From assembly GCF_022539315.1 (NCBI RefSeq), contig NC_066323.1, forward strand, positions 13,443,719 through 13,507,718: a DNA stretch of 64,000 bases, given 5' to 3'. A program made the translations under genes and the position numbers. The notes below the pieces were generated by a model that worked only from the letters and a program-made list of their open reading frames with translations, had not been told where the DNA came from and ran no database searches. The stretch comes from Serinus canaria. Lineage: Eukaryota; Chordata; Aves; Passeriformes; Fringillidae. This document shows positions 1 to 14,054 of this stretch, piece after piece (within the stretch, counting starts at the first letter, position 1; each line of letters starts with the position of its first letter).

Positions 1-3000
1 AGTAATGATAAGTTTGTTCAGTTCGCTGCATAGCCTTAAGGATATCTTCTTCAGAAGAAAGGAAAATATTAATCTCTAGATTTCTCTTTCAGTTAAAATG
101 ATTCAAGCTATGAAACTCAGCAGATTTACAATGTCTTCACATTGTCCAGCTCCCAAATATCTATGGTTGCCTTAAGAACCAGCACAAGCACCATAAACAA
201 GCATCAAATCCTTCCCAAAGCTTAGAAAAAAACACTGAATTCTGTGGCTGCCAACCCAGTTTGGAAATGATGAGCCCAAACCATCTTGATTCTTCTAATT
301 TTTCATAAAGTTTAGATGATGGGTTATTAGCACACTGGTGACTCAGAGTTTCCTGCTGCACAGATCAGTGGCTCTGGGCTGAGAATGCAGTCCCAGGTGG
401 GCAGGTGACTCCAAGTGACATTGCCAGGAGGGTCACTGACCCAGAACTGAGCCCCATCCTACATGAGACAATATTTTTAACATTTATGAGAGAATCTTTT
501 CTTGTTGTGTTTGTAGATGATGGAAAGGGGCCGGTGTGTGCAGGGCATGGAGCGTGAAGAAATGGAAACAGAGAAATAAAGATTTTTTTATACTGGATAT
601 TAAACTTTACTATATATTTCAAAAGAGAGAAGAACAGGCAAAAAAAGCAATAATGTGAAATGAGACAGGATCATGTGGGTGAGAAGGGATGTTTGGTTGT
701 CATAACAGAGCAATACCTTCCTGCACAATTCAGATCTTCAGGGAACATTTCTTGCTGAATTTAGCTTAAAAATAAAGCAATCAGAAAATACTGATATGCT
801 GAGCCTCAAAGTGATAAAAAATGTACATGGATGCCAGCCTTGGGGATTACTGTATGTGTTCTATCAGACAACAGCTGAAAACAAGTTGTATATTGTGCTG
901 TCTAAATGGTATTTAAAATGGGGAAGCCAAGGAGCTCTGCTATTACCATGCAGTCAGGAAGAGTGATGGGGCTGCCTGATGCTTCAAGGGCACCCATAAA
1001 GTGCTTCTTTAACAGAAGCAAGCTAATGCAGTGAAACAAAAGATAATCACTTTTGGGGCTCTAGTCAGAGGAAATTTAAAACTTGATTGGAAAAGTTATA
1101 AATATTCTGCATTTTTTAAACTCTTATCAGGGAAGAATGGATTTGATATTTAAGTATATAATAATTTCTTGTAATTATCAAAGAAAAAGATGACTACCTT
1201 GCCTCATTTTAATCTGTTTTTTTTTTTTCCCAAAGAAGATTCTACATTTCTTCAACAGAAGGAGGCCTGAGGGAGGTGTGGTGGCCCAAACCCACGTCAA
1301 AACTCAGATTTTTTGTAAAACTTGAAATACATGGAAAATGCTTGCAGTATTGTTAAAAAAAGCCTAATGTTTCTGTCTTGGACAAATTTCTGAAATTAAT
1401 AGTATTCTGTGTGCTATCCAATGTTTGCTCACCATTCCACATCTTTCCTGATAAAATAACTTTCACTGACTCCTGTGGATTATTCAGGCCTCATGTTTAG
1501 ATTGTCAGAAATCTGGTGTCTAAGACTTTAGAGTTTCCATGAGTTCCAAGCTTCAGACCAGTTTCTTTTCTAATTAACAGTGATTAGTTACTGCAGTCAT
1601 TCCTAGTACTAATCCTTCTTTGGAGCTAATCTGATAATATGTCATTGTTTATTTATTAGCTATTGATCATAGGATTTAGGAAGTACAAGAACTCAACCAA
1701 AAAAATGTTTCTTTTCAAAAAATCGACTTTAGCATGAAGATTACAGACAGATGAAGTTCCTGGGAAACACATTTAATGCTATCACTTTTTTCCATGTAGA
1801 TGATCCCTTGATTGAATTGAGAAGTCCATTATCAAACCCAAAAAAAGGCAGCTACCATCAGCTGTATTTCTGAGAACACAGTGAGTAATAGCAATGCACC
1901 TTCCAGAAACTGAAAAAATAGGAAAAAAACCCCCACATCTTAAAAATGCCAAATCCATGCAGACTTGGAATGTGTCATCAAGATGAAATCATCTTCCTCT
2001 AAAAGTTAGAGTTGATTGGCTATAAAAGAGAGCACCTAGTGAGGAGCCAAATGGAGCCCAGGGACAATGAGAGGCAGCACTGCGCCACTGCTGCTGATTG
2101 TCAAGGCTACACTGGAATTTCAAAGGAGGATGGCAAAAAGGAAAGGACAACTCACAAAAAAAATTATGATTGGAAGGTGGCAATTTTCTATATTCATACT
2201 AGGCTTTCTTTTTCAAGTCATGACTGGGAAAAAAAATGAAAGATTTTCACAGGTGACACTAGTTTGTATGCAATAAACCCCAGCTTATTTAATACATAAT
2301 TTTTGCTTATACACTTACAATTGTATTTAGCATAGATGTTCTCTTACTGTTGCTACTATGTTAAAGAGAATTCCAGACAGCTTGAGTGTCATTAGTAGGT
2401 TAATGAATGGAAATATAGAAAGATTAACATAAGAAAAAAATATTTTAAAACTTTAAAAGCTTAAACATCTTCAGAACATCAAAAACTGAATCAGAGACAT
2501 CCTTTTCACAAGAGTTCCTGATTTTAGGAGAAACTCAAAGTCTTAAAAGCCTCCTAAGTTAAAATCTTAGTGTTTAAGTAAAATAAAAATACCTAATATA
2601 AATACATACACTAGAAAATATCAGTATAAGGCAGCACAAATGTGTTAACTTCTTTGCTGTTATCATTTGGTGGCATGGACTTGTACAGGTGAAGTGCTTT
2701 TCTATTCCCATTCATAATGTGGTGATGCCTTTTGCAGTGAGCTAAGGAGCAGGATTTTCCTAATGGACTTTTGAACCCTTTAAAATAAAATTTGTGCTAC
2801 AGAGCAACAGTTAAGCAGCAAACGAGATATTCGGGTTTTGACCAAGCAAATAAGCTTGGTCAGCATTCAGAAATCACAAACCAAACCAGAACAGGACACT
2901 GGAAATAAATCCACCCTTTAAATCCAGTAGGAATGTAACACATTTCCCTAGCACGTTCCAAGATACTATTGGTGTAAAAAATAATCAGATTCTGAACATC

Positions 3001-4949
3001 ATATATTTGTTCAAAGACATAAATGAATGCCTTATTTTGTAAAAATTGTGTCAGTAAGAATAAAAAGAAAAATGGAAAAAGATAGAATACTAATATACAG
3101 CAGAAAAAGGTAAACCCTTTAATTTCTTGTTAGACATAACAGATGCTCGAAGCTCGTGCTGTTGTGTTTAAGCAAAGCTGATTTGCTGGTCTGTAACTCA
3201 ATATTAAGCTGCAGATTAGTTTTGCAGTTTATTGTACATAATAAGCTTCTGAATTTAACCACATTTATTTGGAAGAGATTGGGGGAATATTACTTTTTAG
3301 CACTTAGGAGTTCCAATTTCCTCCAAAGCCCATGGTGATGAATGCCATCATGCTCCTGCCTTAGGAACACAAAACTCAGACTTTGCTGATGAACTTGTGA
3401 ACTTTCTAGGATATTTGGGGGCCACCTACAGAGAATCTGTGCTTGACCTTGAGCAGATAAACCTTGGGAGGTACCACAGTGAGCAACAGAAACTTCAGCA
3501 CCTGAGGATTCTGTCTGTCCTTTACAGAAGTTGTGGGACCAAAATTACACACAGAGGCATAGAAAAAGGGGCATGGGAGCAGACCATGAAATGGACATAG
3601 AAACAGCAAAGTATTTCAGGCTAAGTTTCATAGCATTCAGGGAATTGTGATTGTGAGTGTTTGCACTAAGATGAGTGAGGGATGAATGAGTAAGGCTATT
3701 AAAAATTGCAGTTTTAAAGACTTATTTCCACGTGCCTCCTCTCTGATGGTATCAGAGGAAATCCCTTTAGACTAACCCTGGAAACAAGGAAACACTGCAT
3801 GTACACAGAGCACAACTTTTCCATTCCTGCCTCCAAGGTCATCCTCACCATGAGCTGGGGATTCCAAGGCTGCTTTTTCCCTCTGTCCCTGAGCCATCCC
3901 CCTCCCCAGCCCTGTGGAAAGAGGCTGACCTCTGCTCTGCTTCAGGGAGAGCAGTGATTTACCCAGCCTTTTCTCTAAGCTGCTGGTAGCAATCCCAGCC
4001 TGGCAGAGCTCAGAGCTTCTGCTGGAAACCAGCTCTTTGATGTGGTAAAGCTCTATGGGGTATGAGAAGAGATTTGATAAGCTTTTACATATTTTTAAAA
4101 TGTGCAGTAAGAGAACTAAGGAGATGCAACAAGGCACTCAGGTCTTGCACAGCCCTCCCACCACGACCACTGAGAAGCTTTGTCTCTTTTAGAGCCAATA
4201 ATGTCAGCAGATCTGCCTCAGGAGTTGCTTTTTCCCCTGCAGCCTTCATCTGCCATGCAGTAGGCCTAATCAATAACCCTGCAAGAGGGAGAGAGATTTC
4301 AATGTGTTCAAAGGACTTTGCTCAGAACTCCTTTTTTTTTGTACCAGCATCCCAGCTGAAAGTACCAGTACATGCCTATTTTGCTCATCATAGTTTTGTA
4401 AGTTAGAGTAGCCTGAGGCAGTTCTTCCCTCCTCCCTCCTCCTCAAATGGAATGAATTCAGCCACAGGGTTTTGCAGCATCTGATCAATATTTACTTAGC
4501 AAGACAATTTTAAGAAGAACAAAAACATTCTTTATCATGCTCTGGCCTCCTTTCTTTAAACTTGCCAAAATATCAGGCTTGGTCTGAAGCAAGATGTAAA
4601 GATTTTAATGAGGAAAGGGAAGTAGTAGAATTGGAATTGATTCATTTTGAAATGTTCACAGTTATTCAGACTACAGCTCACACCGAATAGGGCTCATATC
4701 CAAAATAAAGGTTTTCCTTACCAAGCTGTAAAACCACTCACAAAAGTGTTGAAAATTTATCTCCTGGAATATATATTTAAATTCAACTGCTTTTTTACAA
4801 ATTGCTTGTGGCAAAAATGTGATGGTAAACAGTTGCAATGAGTTATTAAATTTTCCTTTTTCTTTTTTGTATTAGATCTCCTGTATGCACATATTTAGTC
4901 CTTCAAATACACTTCTGCTAGATAACACCAGTTAGAATAGTACAGGCAA
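1..4949. other. Unique AT-rich non-coding DNA
   Basis: No gene is recognisable. Open frames on both strands are short and carry no family motif. A T12 run lies at 1217-1228 and a C/T-rich run at 4424-4444. The stretch 3780-4260 is GC-richer than its surroundings, but its open frames on the two strands overlap and look like chance. A TATA/ORF/AATAAA coincidence at 2021-2276 is listed separately. Nothing else is identified. Confidence 0.7.
2021..2028 (+). promoter_or_regulatory. TATA-box-like TATAAAAG
   Basis: The octamer TATAAAAG follows an ATTGG (reverse CCAAT) at 2015-2019. That is much closer than the usual CCAAT-to-TATA spacing. A 69-codon open frame starts at 2067, where a transcript from this box could carry it, and ends at a stop that overlaps AATAAA at 2271-2276. 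AT-rich DNA produces many such matches by chance, so this is a weak candidate. Confidence 0.15.
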
Positions 4950-5550
4950 CCTGTGCACCCCCAGAAAGTTTGCTGGTGACACCAAGCAGTGTGGTCAGCG
5001 TGCTGGAGGAAGGGATGCATCCAGAGGGACCAGGACAGGCTGGAGAGGTGGCCCTGGTGTGACCCCCATGAAGTTCAGAGAGGCTGAGTGCAAGGTCCTG
5101 CAGCTGGGTCAGGGCAATCCCAAGGCAAGGCTGGGCAGAGAAGGGGGTGAGAGCAGCCCTGAGGAGCAGCACCTGGGGTGCTGGGGAGGAGAAGCTCAAC
5201 AGGACCCAGCCATGAGAGACAAAGGTGCCCTGGGCTGCAACCTCCAGGGCAGGGAGGGGGCTCTGCCCCTCTGCTCTGCTCAGAGCCCACTGCAGGGCTG
5301 TGCCCAGCTCTGGAATTCCCAGCTCAAGAAGGACATGGAGCAAGTCCAGAGGAAGCCACAAAGGTGATGGTGAAGCTGGGCTTACTCAGCCTGGAGAGCA
5401 GAAAACTCCAGGGAGCCCTTGGAGCCCCTTGCTGGAGTAGCTGAAGGGTACAACAAGAGTTGAGGGAATATTCACCAGGGTGTGTAGAGGCCAGAAAAAG
5501 GAGAATGGCTTTAAACTCACAATAAAGGCAGACATTAAAAGTGGAGTAGA
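4950..5550 (+). mobile_element. CR1 LINE fragment (end of ORF2), decayed
   Basis: This is an internal piece of a CR1 non-LTR retrotransposon. In the intact element, ORF2 encodes an endonuclease and a reverse transcriptase that copy the element into the genome. The sequence keeps landmark phrases of the CR1 3' coding part: AAGTTTGCTGGTGACACCAAG near 4965, CATGAAGTTCA near 5069, GCAAGGTCCTGCA near 5090, and AATGGCTTTAAACT near 5505. In the frame at 5059-5367 the family features CKVLQLG and ESSPEE are visible, followed by a degraded QLW...KKDME block. Deletions remove parts of the usual middle. The 5' end, the catalytic reverse transcriptase core and the 3' UTR are all missing, so it cannot be functional. 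It is clearly GC-richer than its flanks. I am confident of the family and unsure of the subfamily. The limits are approximate to about 15 bp. Confidence 0.88.
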
Positions 5551-8500
5551 GCATGAACTTCTAACAAACTTATTTTGGGCATCTGGAATCATTCCCTGAA
5601 GACCAGCTTGTTTTAAATGCAAAAAGAGCATCTGCAGAACATCAGCAACAGTCCTCACACACACCAAGTTCACGAGGCCATGAAGCACTGAGATATTCTA
5701 AGTATTGAAAAACACAGGCCCCAAAGACATAAAGCCTGCTTTCCTGTAGACATGAGGAAGAAGTGACTGTTATTGAAATCTTTTTCTATCTCCCTAGAGA
5801 TATATTTCTCAAAGAAACTGGGGATTTGTTGAATTATGCTGTCACAGGCCTCATAGATTTTTTGCATCTTATTTCTTTTAATAAACTGTTCTGCTACATT
5901 GCTATAACAAATCTCTTTCAGAATAAGGGGATTTTTATAAAAGGTTTATTGGAACTGAAATAAAGACCTAAATTCACAACATAACAAATAATTTTTATTT
6001 CTAGAATTATGTAATTAGAAAGAACACTTCATTTAAGTTTGTTGTCATCCATATTTTTTCTCCTTCTTGCCCAGCTAAAACTGAGAATGCAATATGATTG
6101 GAAACATTAGTAAATAGCTGCTTAAAAATAGAGTTTTTGAAAAGCTTTTAGTCAGGAATTTTCTGAAACCACAACAGCAAGTAAGAGATAAAATGGGAAA
6201 ACACTACAATACAGGACATCATTATCTGATTTTCAGTCAGTGGCTAAAAAAGTAGAAGCCTCTACACTTATATCCATAAACCATGATCAGTGTTAAAAAT
6301 GCTAGAAAATGTATAGGCACATAAAAGTACATCTCTAAACACTCCTGTACCTAGACACAGTTACATCTCTTAAAACAGCAGGGTATTCCTTTCCTGCAAG
6401 AGAGGGACTGAAGTAAGGTGTCACTTTTGCAATATTCAGTCACTGTAGTACATGCTCAGTCATAAGTCCTGTCACCACTGAGGTGGCATTTAATCGTGTT
6501 TTAAATGTCTGGTTAAAATGACTCTGTTAGTATATGAGAATATAACAGTTGTCTTGCAGAAAAATTACTGATTTCTCCATACCCAATTGGTGCTGCTACT
6601 CTGTATTATGTTAGTCTGTTTCTTCCTGTAGAAGAAATTTTTAAAAATATTTCTTTCCACTTGAGACTTTCAATTTGAAACTTGTTTTGTTCTGTCCTCC
6701 CTCCCTCTGCCTTCATTGACCTGACACACTGAACCAGACAAAAGCACTGCTGACTCACTCTCATTAAGAAATTTCCCACTCCTCTCAGATTCCCAGAACA
6801 GAATGACAACAGAACAGAAGAACAAAGCAATGGAAAGGAGATTAAAGGTAGACCTGTTCCTCCATCTGTCTTTGACAAAAGCAAGGAAGGAAGGCCATAC
6901 TCCCCAGCTTGGGCAAACCTAGGATGCAAACAACATTCATGATCTGTCTTAGCAGAGCCAGATTAAATTGTAGCATCAACTAAATTGTATTTTCCAGATT
7001 GTGGATTTATCAGACAACTAAAGTACAAGGTTTTACATTTTTAGAATTCACTAAATTTCAAAATAAATTTAAAACATGGGGAATCTGATCTTTGGAGTTG
7101 AAACAGTTCTTGACACCAAGAGTAAACTCTTGTTTAGAGATACCCCACTGATATATGAACTATATAATACAGTCACAAGAATATTTACAACACTGTCCAA
7201 TATGGCCAGCAAAACCAAAATTCTTCTTTAGATTGTATTTTTAGAGAGCCACTATTAAGCTAAGAAAGAAGAAATTAGTTTACTAACAGCAGGATTTTCT
7301 GTTAAATTCAACAACCTGGGTAACACAATTTAAATTTTTCAGTTATAGAAAACTCACAGAAAAATCCTCCCCAATGTTAGTCACTGTTCAATAGTTAGAA
7401 ATGAATGTTTTTGCTAATGTAAACATGTTTTGCATTATTTCCAAGCTCTAACACTCAAGTGGTAAGTTGATGAGAACTTTACACAATAAACCTGAATGGT
7501 TACTACCCAAGTAGGATGAGGTGTGTATTGTGTGACTGGGTTAACATTGGAGAGATAAATACTAAGATTTTCTTAAGTCTGCCCTCTGGAAGTGGCATTC
7601 AGAATACCTTTAAACATCAAGTGCTGTCAGTGCAAGAGTAAGAATTTGTTACTAGGCAGGTGAAACCTCACTTAATTGCTGAATTTTATTATCAAGAGTC
7701 AGAGTAACCCTCACTCCCAAGAGACAAATTCACTCTCCTGAGATTCCCAGAAACACTTTAGCTCCAAACTGCATTTTAACAAGGGAACAGAAGCCTGAGA
7801 AAGGCAAATTATCCAACAATCAGTTCCATTTCTTACACCTGAGCAGATCCTCCTGATAGTTCAGTTCCCAGTCCAAAGAAAACAACTTGAAGCCAAGCCA
7901 AAGCTGCAGGTAGCTATTGCTGTTTCCCTGCACAGCACCTGCTTCAAGCACAAGGGAATTGCTTTGCTTTGTATTTGATTACAATGAACTTGACTTTGCT
8001 TCATTATTAAAGTGTGTTTGGGGGAAAAGTAATTTCATGTGGGTTTGGTAAACACTTGTCCCCCCCTTAAGGGACTGGGAAACTTTATAGCACACAGTTC
8101 TCTGTCAAACACTCTGGAAAGATGTTTCTGTGCCTGCTAGACCTGCTTGGAGACTGATTGTACAAGCTGGCAGACTCAGTGGGAGACTTAGATTTGCCAG
8201 GCAATAAGAAAAGCTGATTTTGTAAACAAGAAACAGGAAGCAGAGCCCAAAGTCAGAGACCCCAGAAACTCAGGACAGATGTACCTTCCTACAGAGACAG
8301 TTCTCAGTGCATATATGTCTTTGCTAGCTCTTAGTTATATTATTATTACTGCTACTGAGGCTTATTTTTAAAAAGGCTGGAAAAACCATTCTGTTTTGAT
8401 GTTAAAGGGATGCAAAATTGTCTCAGCACAAATCTCAAATGCTTCATTTTCTAGAGCATCTCCTGGTAGTTATTCTGGGTCAGCAGATGATTTTTGCCAC

Positions 8501-9500
8501 CCCAGTGAAATGAGCCATAAACCACTGAAAGCTGTGTTTGCATAAATTCCACAGGGGCTTCTCCAAGCTGAAGCTTGCTGGTGTTTTGTGAGTAGAACAT
8601 GCTCAACATGACAACACAGCAGCAAGGAGAATAAATCCTGTGCCTGACCTGTAAAAGATGAGGCCAAATTCCAGATGTACTGATATCTTTCACTTCTGAC
8701 AGGTGAAACATTTAATCTGGAGCTTAAGTACAGTGTTTTATATACATCTGATTATAAATAGACTGTGGTATTTGGTATTATTATTTTTCCTTTTCTTCCC
8801 AATACTCTGTTGTTAAATTTAATTTTTGGTCTATTATATGAGCAGGTGTACATGCTGACTTTGAATTATCTTTTAAAGTGGCCTCATATTTCTATTTTCT
8901 TCTAGCAGGAAGAAATTTGATCTTTCTGGTTAGTTTCTGATATTAAAAGATCTTTGATATTTTCCTGATTTAGGCATCTAAGGAATATTTGTAGTGACAG
9001 AATTCTTTCTGGTTAGATGTCACATGCTGAAAATTATTCTTAGTATTAGAAATAGCTAATAGCTTACAAGCAAGGTGACAACTCAAATTACTATTTTAGC
9101 AAAGAACTATGAACTCTTGCAGCATTACCTGACTGAAAGATAAGTAAATAATTAGATTCAGTTCTGAGAGAGAGTTCTTCCCCCCAGAACTTGTCTGTAC
9201 TGTTATCTCCCACCATAATAGCTCAGCAAAAAACCTGTTTGCACAAGTGATAATCTAAATGCAGACATTGCCTCTGACCAATTTAGCTGGAGATGGAAGT
9301 GTTTCTAAACAAAATCTAATAGCAATAAACTCATATTTTGGCTTTCACTGTGTTCTAGCCAATTTCTTCCCCTTCTGGATTTGTTATTGGTTGGAAAGTT
9401 ATCACATTGGCACCTGGGAAAGGTATCCAGCTACCAGGGTCATTGTTCAAGGGTTGCTTTATTAGAATATGTTTACAGTCTGACAGCATTTAGTGCAAAA
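5551..9500. other. Unique AT-rich non-coding DNA
   Basis: No gene or recognisable repeat is seen. The open frames are short (107 codons at most, on the minus strand at 6606-6929) and have no motif. A C-rich run lies at about 8060-8067. Nothing else is identified. Confidence 0.65.
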
Positions 9501-10110
9501 TGCAAGTTTTACTTATGGAATCCTGGCAAAAAACAGGGTTAAAATGCCCCTGGAGAGATGATGTGGTTCATCCCTTCGTGCCAGGGCAGGATCAGCAGGG
9601 GTGCTTACACTGAGACAGAAATCTCTCTGGCCCAGCTGCTGCTGTTTGCCCTTGGAGTCTGCAGGCAGTAACTCAGTGCTGCCCTGCAAGGGGACACAGT
9701 CCCAGCCAGCACCCAGCCCTTCCTCAGAGGAGAAATCCAGCCAGCAGCTCAGACCTGCTCTTCTCAGGACATGCTCACTCAGCACCTGGGCTACTCAGCC
9801 ACACTTTGTCAATTCCTGCTCAGACCTGCCACTAAGGACCTTCAGCAGGGAGGATTCAACCAGCTCCAAATGCAGCCCAGGCTGGTGTTTCTCTTCAGAT
9901 GGTTTCCTCTAACACATTTCTTGCCACAAGGCAGAGTTCTTCCCCTTGGCTTGCCCATCACAGGCATAAGGAAGAGCTCTTTCTGAATCCTTTTTAGGAG
10001 CCCTTACCCTTCCCTTCCCAGGCCATGGTTCTCTAAGCCTCCCCTGGACCTCCCCAACAACAGCACCAGTCTAAAAGGCTGCACCTCGTGTGAGCTCTTC
10101 CAGCCCATCC
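9501..10110. other. GC-richer patch, unassigned
   Basis: Base composition rises clearly here against the AT-rich flanks. Several overlapping open frames (103 codons on plus, 90 on minus) sit in it but share no recognisable domain, and stop-poor GC-rich DNA makes such frames by chance. A pyrimidine-rich run is present near 10003-10019. It could be an old, unrecognised repeat, a regulatory region, or ordinary local variation. Confidence 0.4.
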
Positions 10111-13100
10111 ATCACAGCTGATGGATTTTTGCTCTCCCCACTGCAGAGATTGTTCACTCCTGTTTATAACCCATTATTTGGCTGATTCTGCAGAGCTTTG
10201 GGCAGACAGCTGGCTCCTTGCCTGCAGCCAATCTTCCCAGTTTAGACTTCTAATCCTATTCTCTCCATCCAAGTGCAAAATACGGGTCTGTTGTGTGGGG
10301 TTTGTGGTTTTTATTTTTTTTTCTTTTACTAAAGTGTCAGCCCCTAAGCCATTCCAGAACAATTCTGTTTTCTTAGACTTTGCTGTACATCTTAACTTTG
10401 AGGGTTTTCTTACTCATCAGAAAGCAGTTTCAATCTTTGTCCCAAATGCAGTCATCTTTCAAAGCTGTAATATATGTACAATTTCTTAATTAGGAAGAGC
10501 CGTGCTTTGCTCACATGAAGGCTAAAAGTAATCAGGAAAAAAAATCAATAAATTAAGAAATAGATAGTAAATACTGCTATTCAGCCTCTCTCCTGCAACC
10601 TCATCAAGCCTTCCTTCACAAGCCTAAGAAATGTAGAAAGAATTATAAAGCAATTTCTTTTTGACTCCCCTTCACTCTTCCTAACTTTCACTAAACCCCT
10701 CACCTTTCAGAAATAATTGGGGCAATTAATGAGCAAGTTGCAAATATATCCATGCTGATTATCTGAAAAGAAACTTGGTATTTTGCAAGGAAAAAGTGTT
10801 ATTTCACACACAGATGGAAACAAAGAAAGAAATGGGAATTCTAGACAAGGTGTTCCTTCACAACACATGCAAGATTTCTTGGTTTGCTGATTAGTCTTGT
10901 CACTAATGCAGTACTTGGGACAGCCATTATCTGTGACCAATTCTGAAGAGATTTTGAGCAAACAATTAAGCTCAACACATGTCAAAAGCTGTTTAATACA
11001 TTTTTTTGGTGACAGATGAAGCATCCTTCTGCCCCCCAGTTACAGAAGACATCTGAATTCCTGTTCCACCACCTGGTGAAAGGGCTCGGGCACAGCTGCC
11101 ACAGAACCGGTTTCACTTGGGGGAAAAACATAACCCCAAATTCAAAGAAGCACACAAAAAGGAAAAAATCTTTCACCTTGGTCAGTTTGGAGCCTCTGGG
11201 TGTGAAACCACAGGAAAAGTCAGCATTTGGAGAGAAAACAGTGCTTATTTCAGAGCAGCTCCTGAGGTTCATATTATTTGAATATGGGAATCTGAGTCTT
11301 CATGTGCCCATCTTAACACAAGGACCATTGGTTTTCTAAATAACAATTTCCCTCACCAAAACAAAAGCTCCTCTATAAAGGAATGATCTGGAGAAAATTC
11401 TGGACCTCAGTAACATTGTGAAATTCTGCCATGGACAGGCAGTTCCACTGACAAGCCTATACATGAGATGTTTCTGCTCCCTTTCTCTGCTTGGGTGTTT
11501 TAGTGGACTCAAGGGAATCTTAAAGAGTGATAAAGCAGTAGGGAAAAGAGTGAATGAGGGGATCTCTGAGCAGTTTTAGTCTTCGTTTTATTGAACATGC
11601 TGAAAATCCAATTTTCTGTTAGCAAACTTTCTTTTAAAGTCTAAAAGCAATGAAAAGAGGGTACCTCTGAAAGGTTATGCCATTAGGGAAGAAAAATTGA
11701 GAGTCATGAATTAACTCTAAATGCTGCAGCTTTAACTATGGAAGAGCATTTACTGTGCTCAGGACTGGCAGTTTCATGCACATTCAGTACCCCACTGCAG
11801 AAAAGACTCTGTAATTACAACCTCAGTTGTAGCTCTCAGAATAAGGAAATACATAAGGTTTCACAAAAGACCTTGGTCTATCTTTGTACCTTCTCTGGAG
11901 CTTTCAAAAACACCAGTAGGATTTGCAAATCAAGAACAAATTCACAAAAGGTCTCCAAAGGGAAAAAGTATGTAGCCAATAGGAAAACTACAAACAAACT
12001 GCACATCTTTTTCTTTGAGGCTCTTTAAACTGCTCATGAACATGCAGGTTAAGGAAATAACTACTTATAGACATGACTAAATATAAAACAAAGTCAATCC
12101 TGAATCTACCAACTGTAATCTAACTGTAATGTTAAAAGCAGGATATATTTCTAATTTCTCTGTGGAGGTGTTCAAAAAATATGGTAATGTTACACACACA
12201 AAAAAAAAAAGCTGGTTTGAGTGGGTGGGACACAGTGATACTTTAAATTCTTTTTTGGCCCTTATTCCAATCCTTGTGATTTGCCTTGTGAAAAGGTGTA
12301 TACATTCAGGGTCATAGGAAAAGGAATGATTTATAGTCCAGATTCTTAATTTTCCAGTTCATTACCAAGTGCTCATTTAATTTAGTACCTTATTTTCCTC
12401 TGGCCAATGCATTAGCCTTAGTGTTTCCAATTTTATATAAGGATACCATAATACCCACTGAACATTAGAAATAACTATGTGCAATCTTTCTGAAAATCAA
12501 CTCATTACAAATAAACCACAGTTTCCTGGTATATAAAAATAGAAAAGATGAAAAGCACACTCAATATCCATTATTCTACTGGAAAAGCATATATCTTTCT
12601 ATCCAGATAATTGAAATTACCCATTTCAGGCTTTAAAGAATACTGCATAATTTCAAAAACAATTGGAGTACATTAACATGAATTTTTCTCATTTGGATTT
12701 CTATTTTCAATGGAAAGAATTATTTGTTCACTAAGTGCTGGCTTTCTGGATACATCAGCTCACTGGTAATGCCATTACATCACAATAAACCATATGAACA
12801 TATATTTCAAATAGAAGGAACTGGCAAAAGAAATTTAAATTCCAGCTAGGAAAATTTGACCTCTTTTAATTACTTCAGTGGAGAGAGAGCTCTTTGATGA
12901 TAATAATATGCCAGAAAATGTCAGATAGAAAATTATTATGAACCTTGTGCTTCAAGTGATTAATCTGCTTCCATATCAGCTGCCAATAAATGTCACCGCT
13001 ATCCTAAAGAGCCACATTCTGGACTTTTATGATATAGTGGGATATATGCACAAATGAAGAATGAGCTTTATATTCCAGAGTCATATTTACAGACAGATTT

Positions 13101-14013
13101 ACCCCCAAATCCACCCTAAATTCATATTAATAGTCCTAAAATATTAATGATCTACAGGACCAGCTTGTTAAAAATTATGCAAGAAAAAGCTTTCAAAATA
13201 ACACATAAAAAGAAAAATAAGTGCCAGATATTTGAATTGCCATTTTATCCAATCAGAAAAAGGTAATTACCTTGAATATTTTAAGAGACTGTTTAATAGA
13301 AATACAAAGTCAACATGACACCAACATGGATGCAGCTGAACAAAAACACAGTGGAAATATTGATATAATAACAGGAAAATAGCAGATAAGTTATCTCTTA
13401 ACACTGTCACAAGTCTGTTCAAGCAAATGGGAAATTAACTAATATTATAATTTAAGGGGGAAAAGGCACTAAAAGTTAAGGAAAAAAAACCCACAGAGCA
13501 AGTCAGATGTCTTGGAATCCTGTCCAAAAGTTAAAATCACAGTCTGATGTTCATTTTCCATCTCAGTGCATGCTGTAGTCAACAACCTTAGCAAAATTTA
13601 GACAATTCTGTCCTTCCAGAGGCCAAGAAAGTGCTAAATCCAATTCCTGAATCTTTCTCTTCTCTATAAAGACTCATCATGGATCCAGGACTGAAACACA
13701 TGTTCCAAACCACATTTCTCCTGCAGGAGTACTATACAGAAACTGGCTCCTCTTCCATCTATCCTATGGAAGTTCCTGCAAATTACCTTTCCAAATCTCA
13801 GCTGTGGCTAATACACAGCAGTCAGAGGGGAAATTCATGTGGTGTGATAGTTCCAAAACATATCAGATTTTATGCCATGACCACTATCTGGGTTCCATCC
13901 ACAACCCAATTAAAACTGTAGGTCAAACCCCATCCTTTTAATATTTTCTCACTGATATTGATGAACTAATTGAAATACCTTGCACAAGCTGCAGAAGCTG
14001 AATATGGCAGTGA
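10111..14013. other. Unique AT-rich non-coding DNA
   Basis: No gene is seen. An A-run at 12200-12210 follows a short ACAC run. The part from about 12340 to 13320 is especially AT-rich and nearly free of open frames. It reads like unique non-coding sequence, and only alignment to other birds could show whether it is conserved. Confidence 0.6.
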
Positions 14014-14054
14014 TGCATTTTCTTTAGGAATTGCATTTTCTTTGGAAATTGCAT
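14014..14054 (+). repeat. 18-bp tandem duplication, two copies plus 5 bp
   Basis: Two adjacent 18-bp units, TGCATTTTCTTTAGGAAT (14014-14031) and TGCATTTTCTTTGGAAAT (14032-14049), differ at two positions. They are followed by TGCAT, the start of a third unit. This looks like a recent local duplication. Confidence 0.85.
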
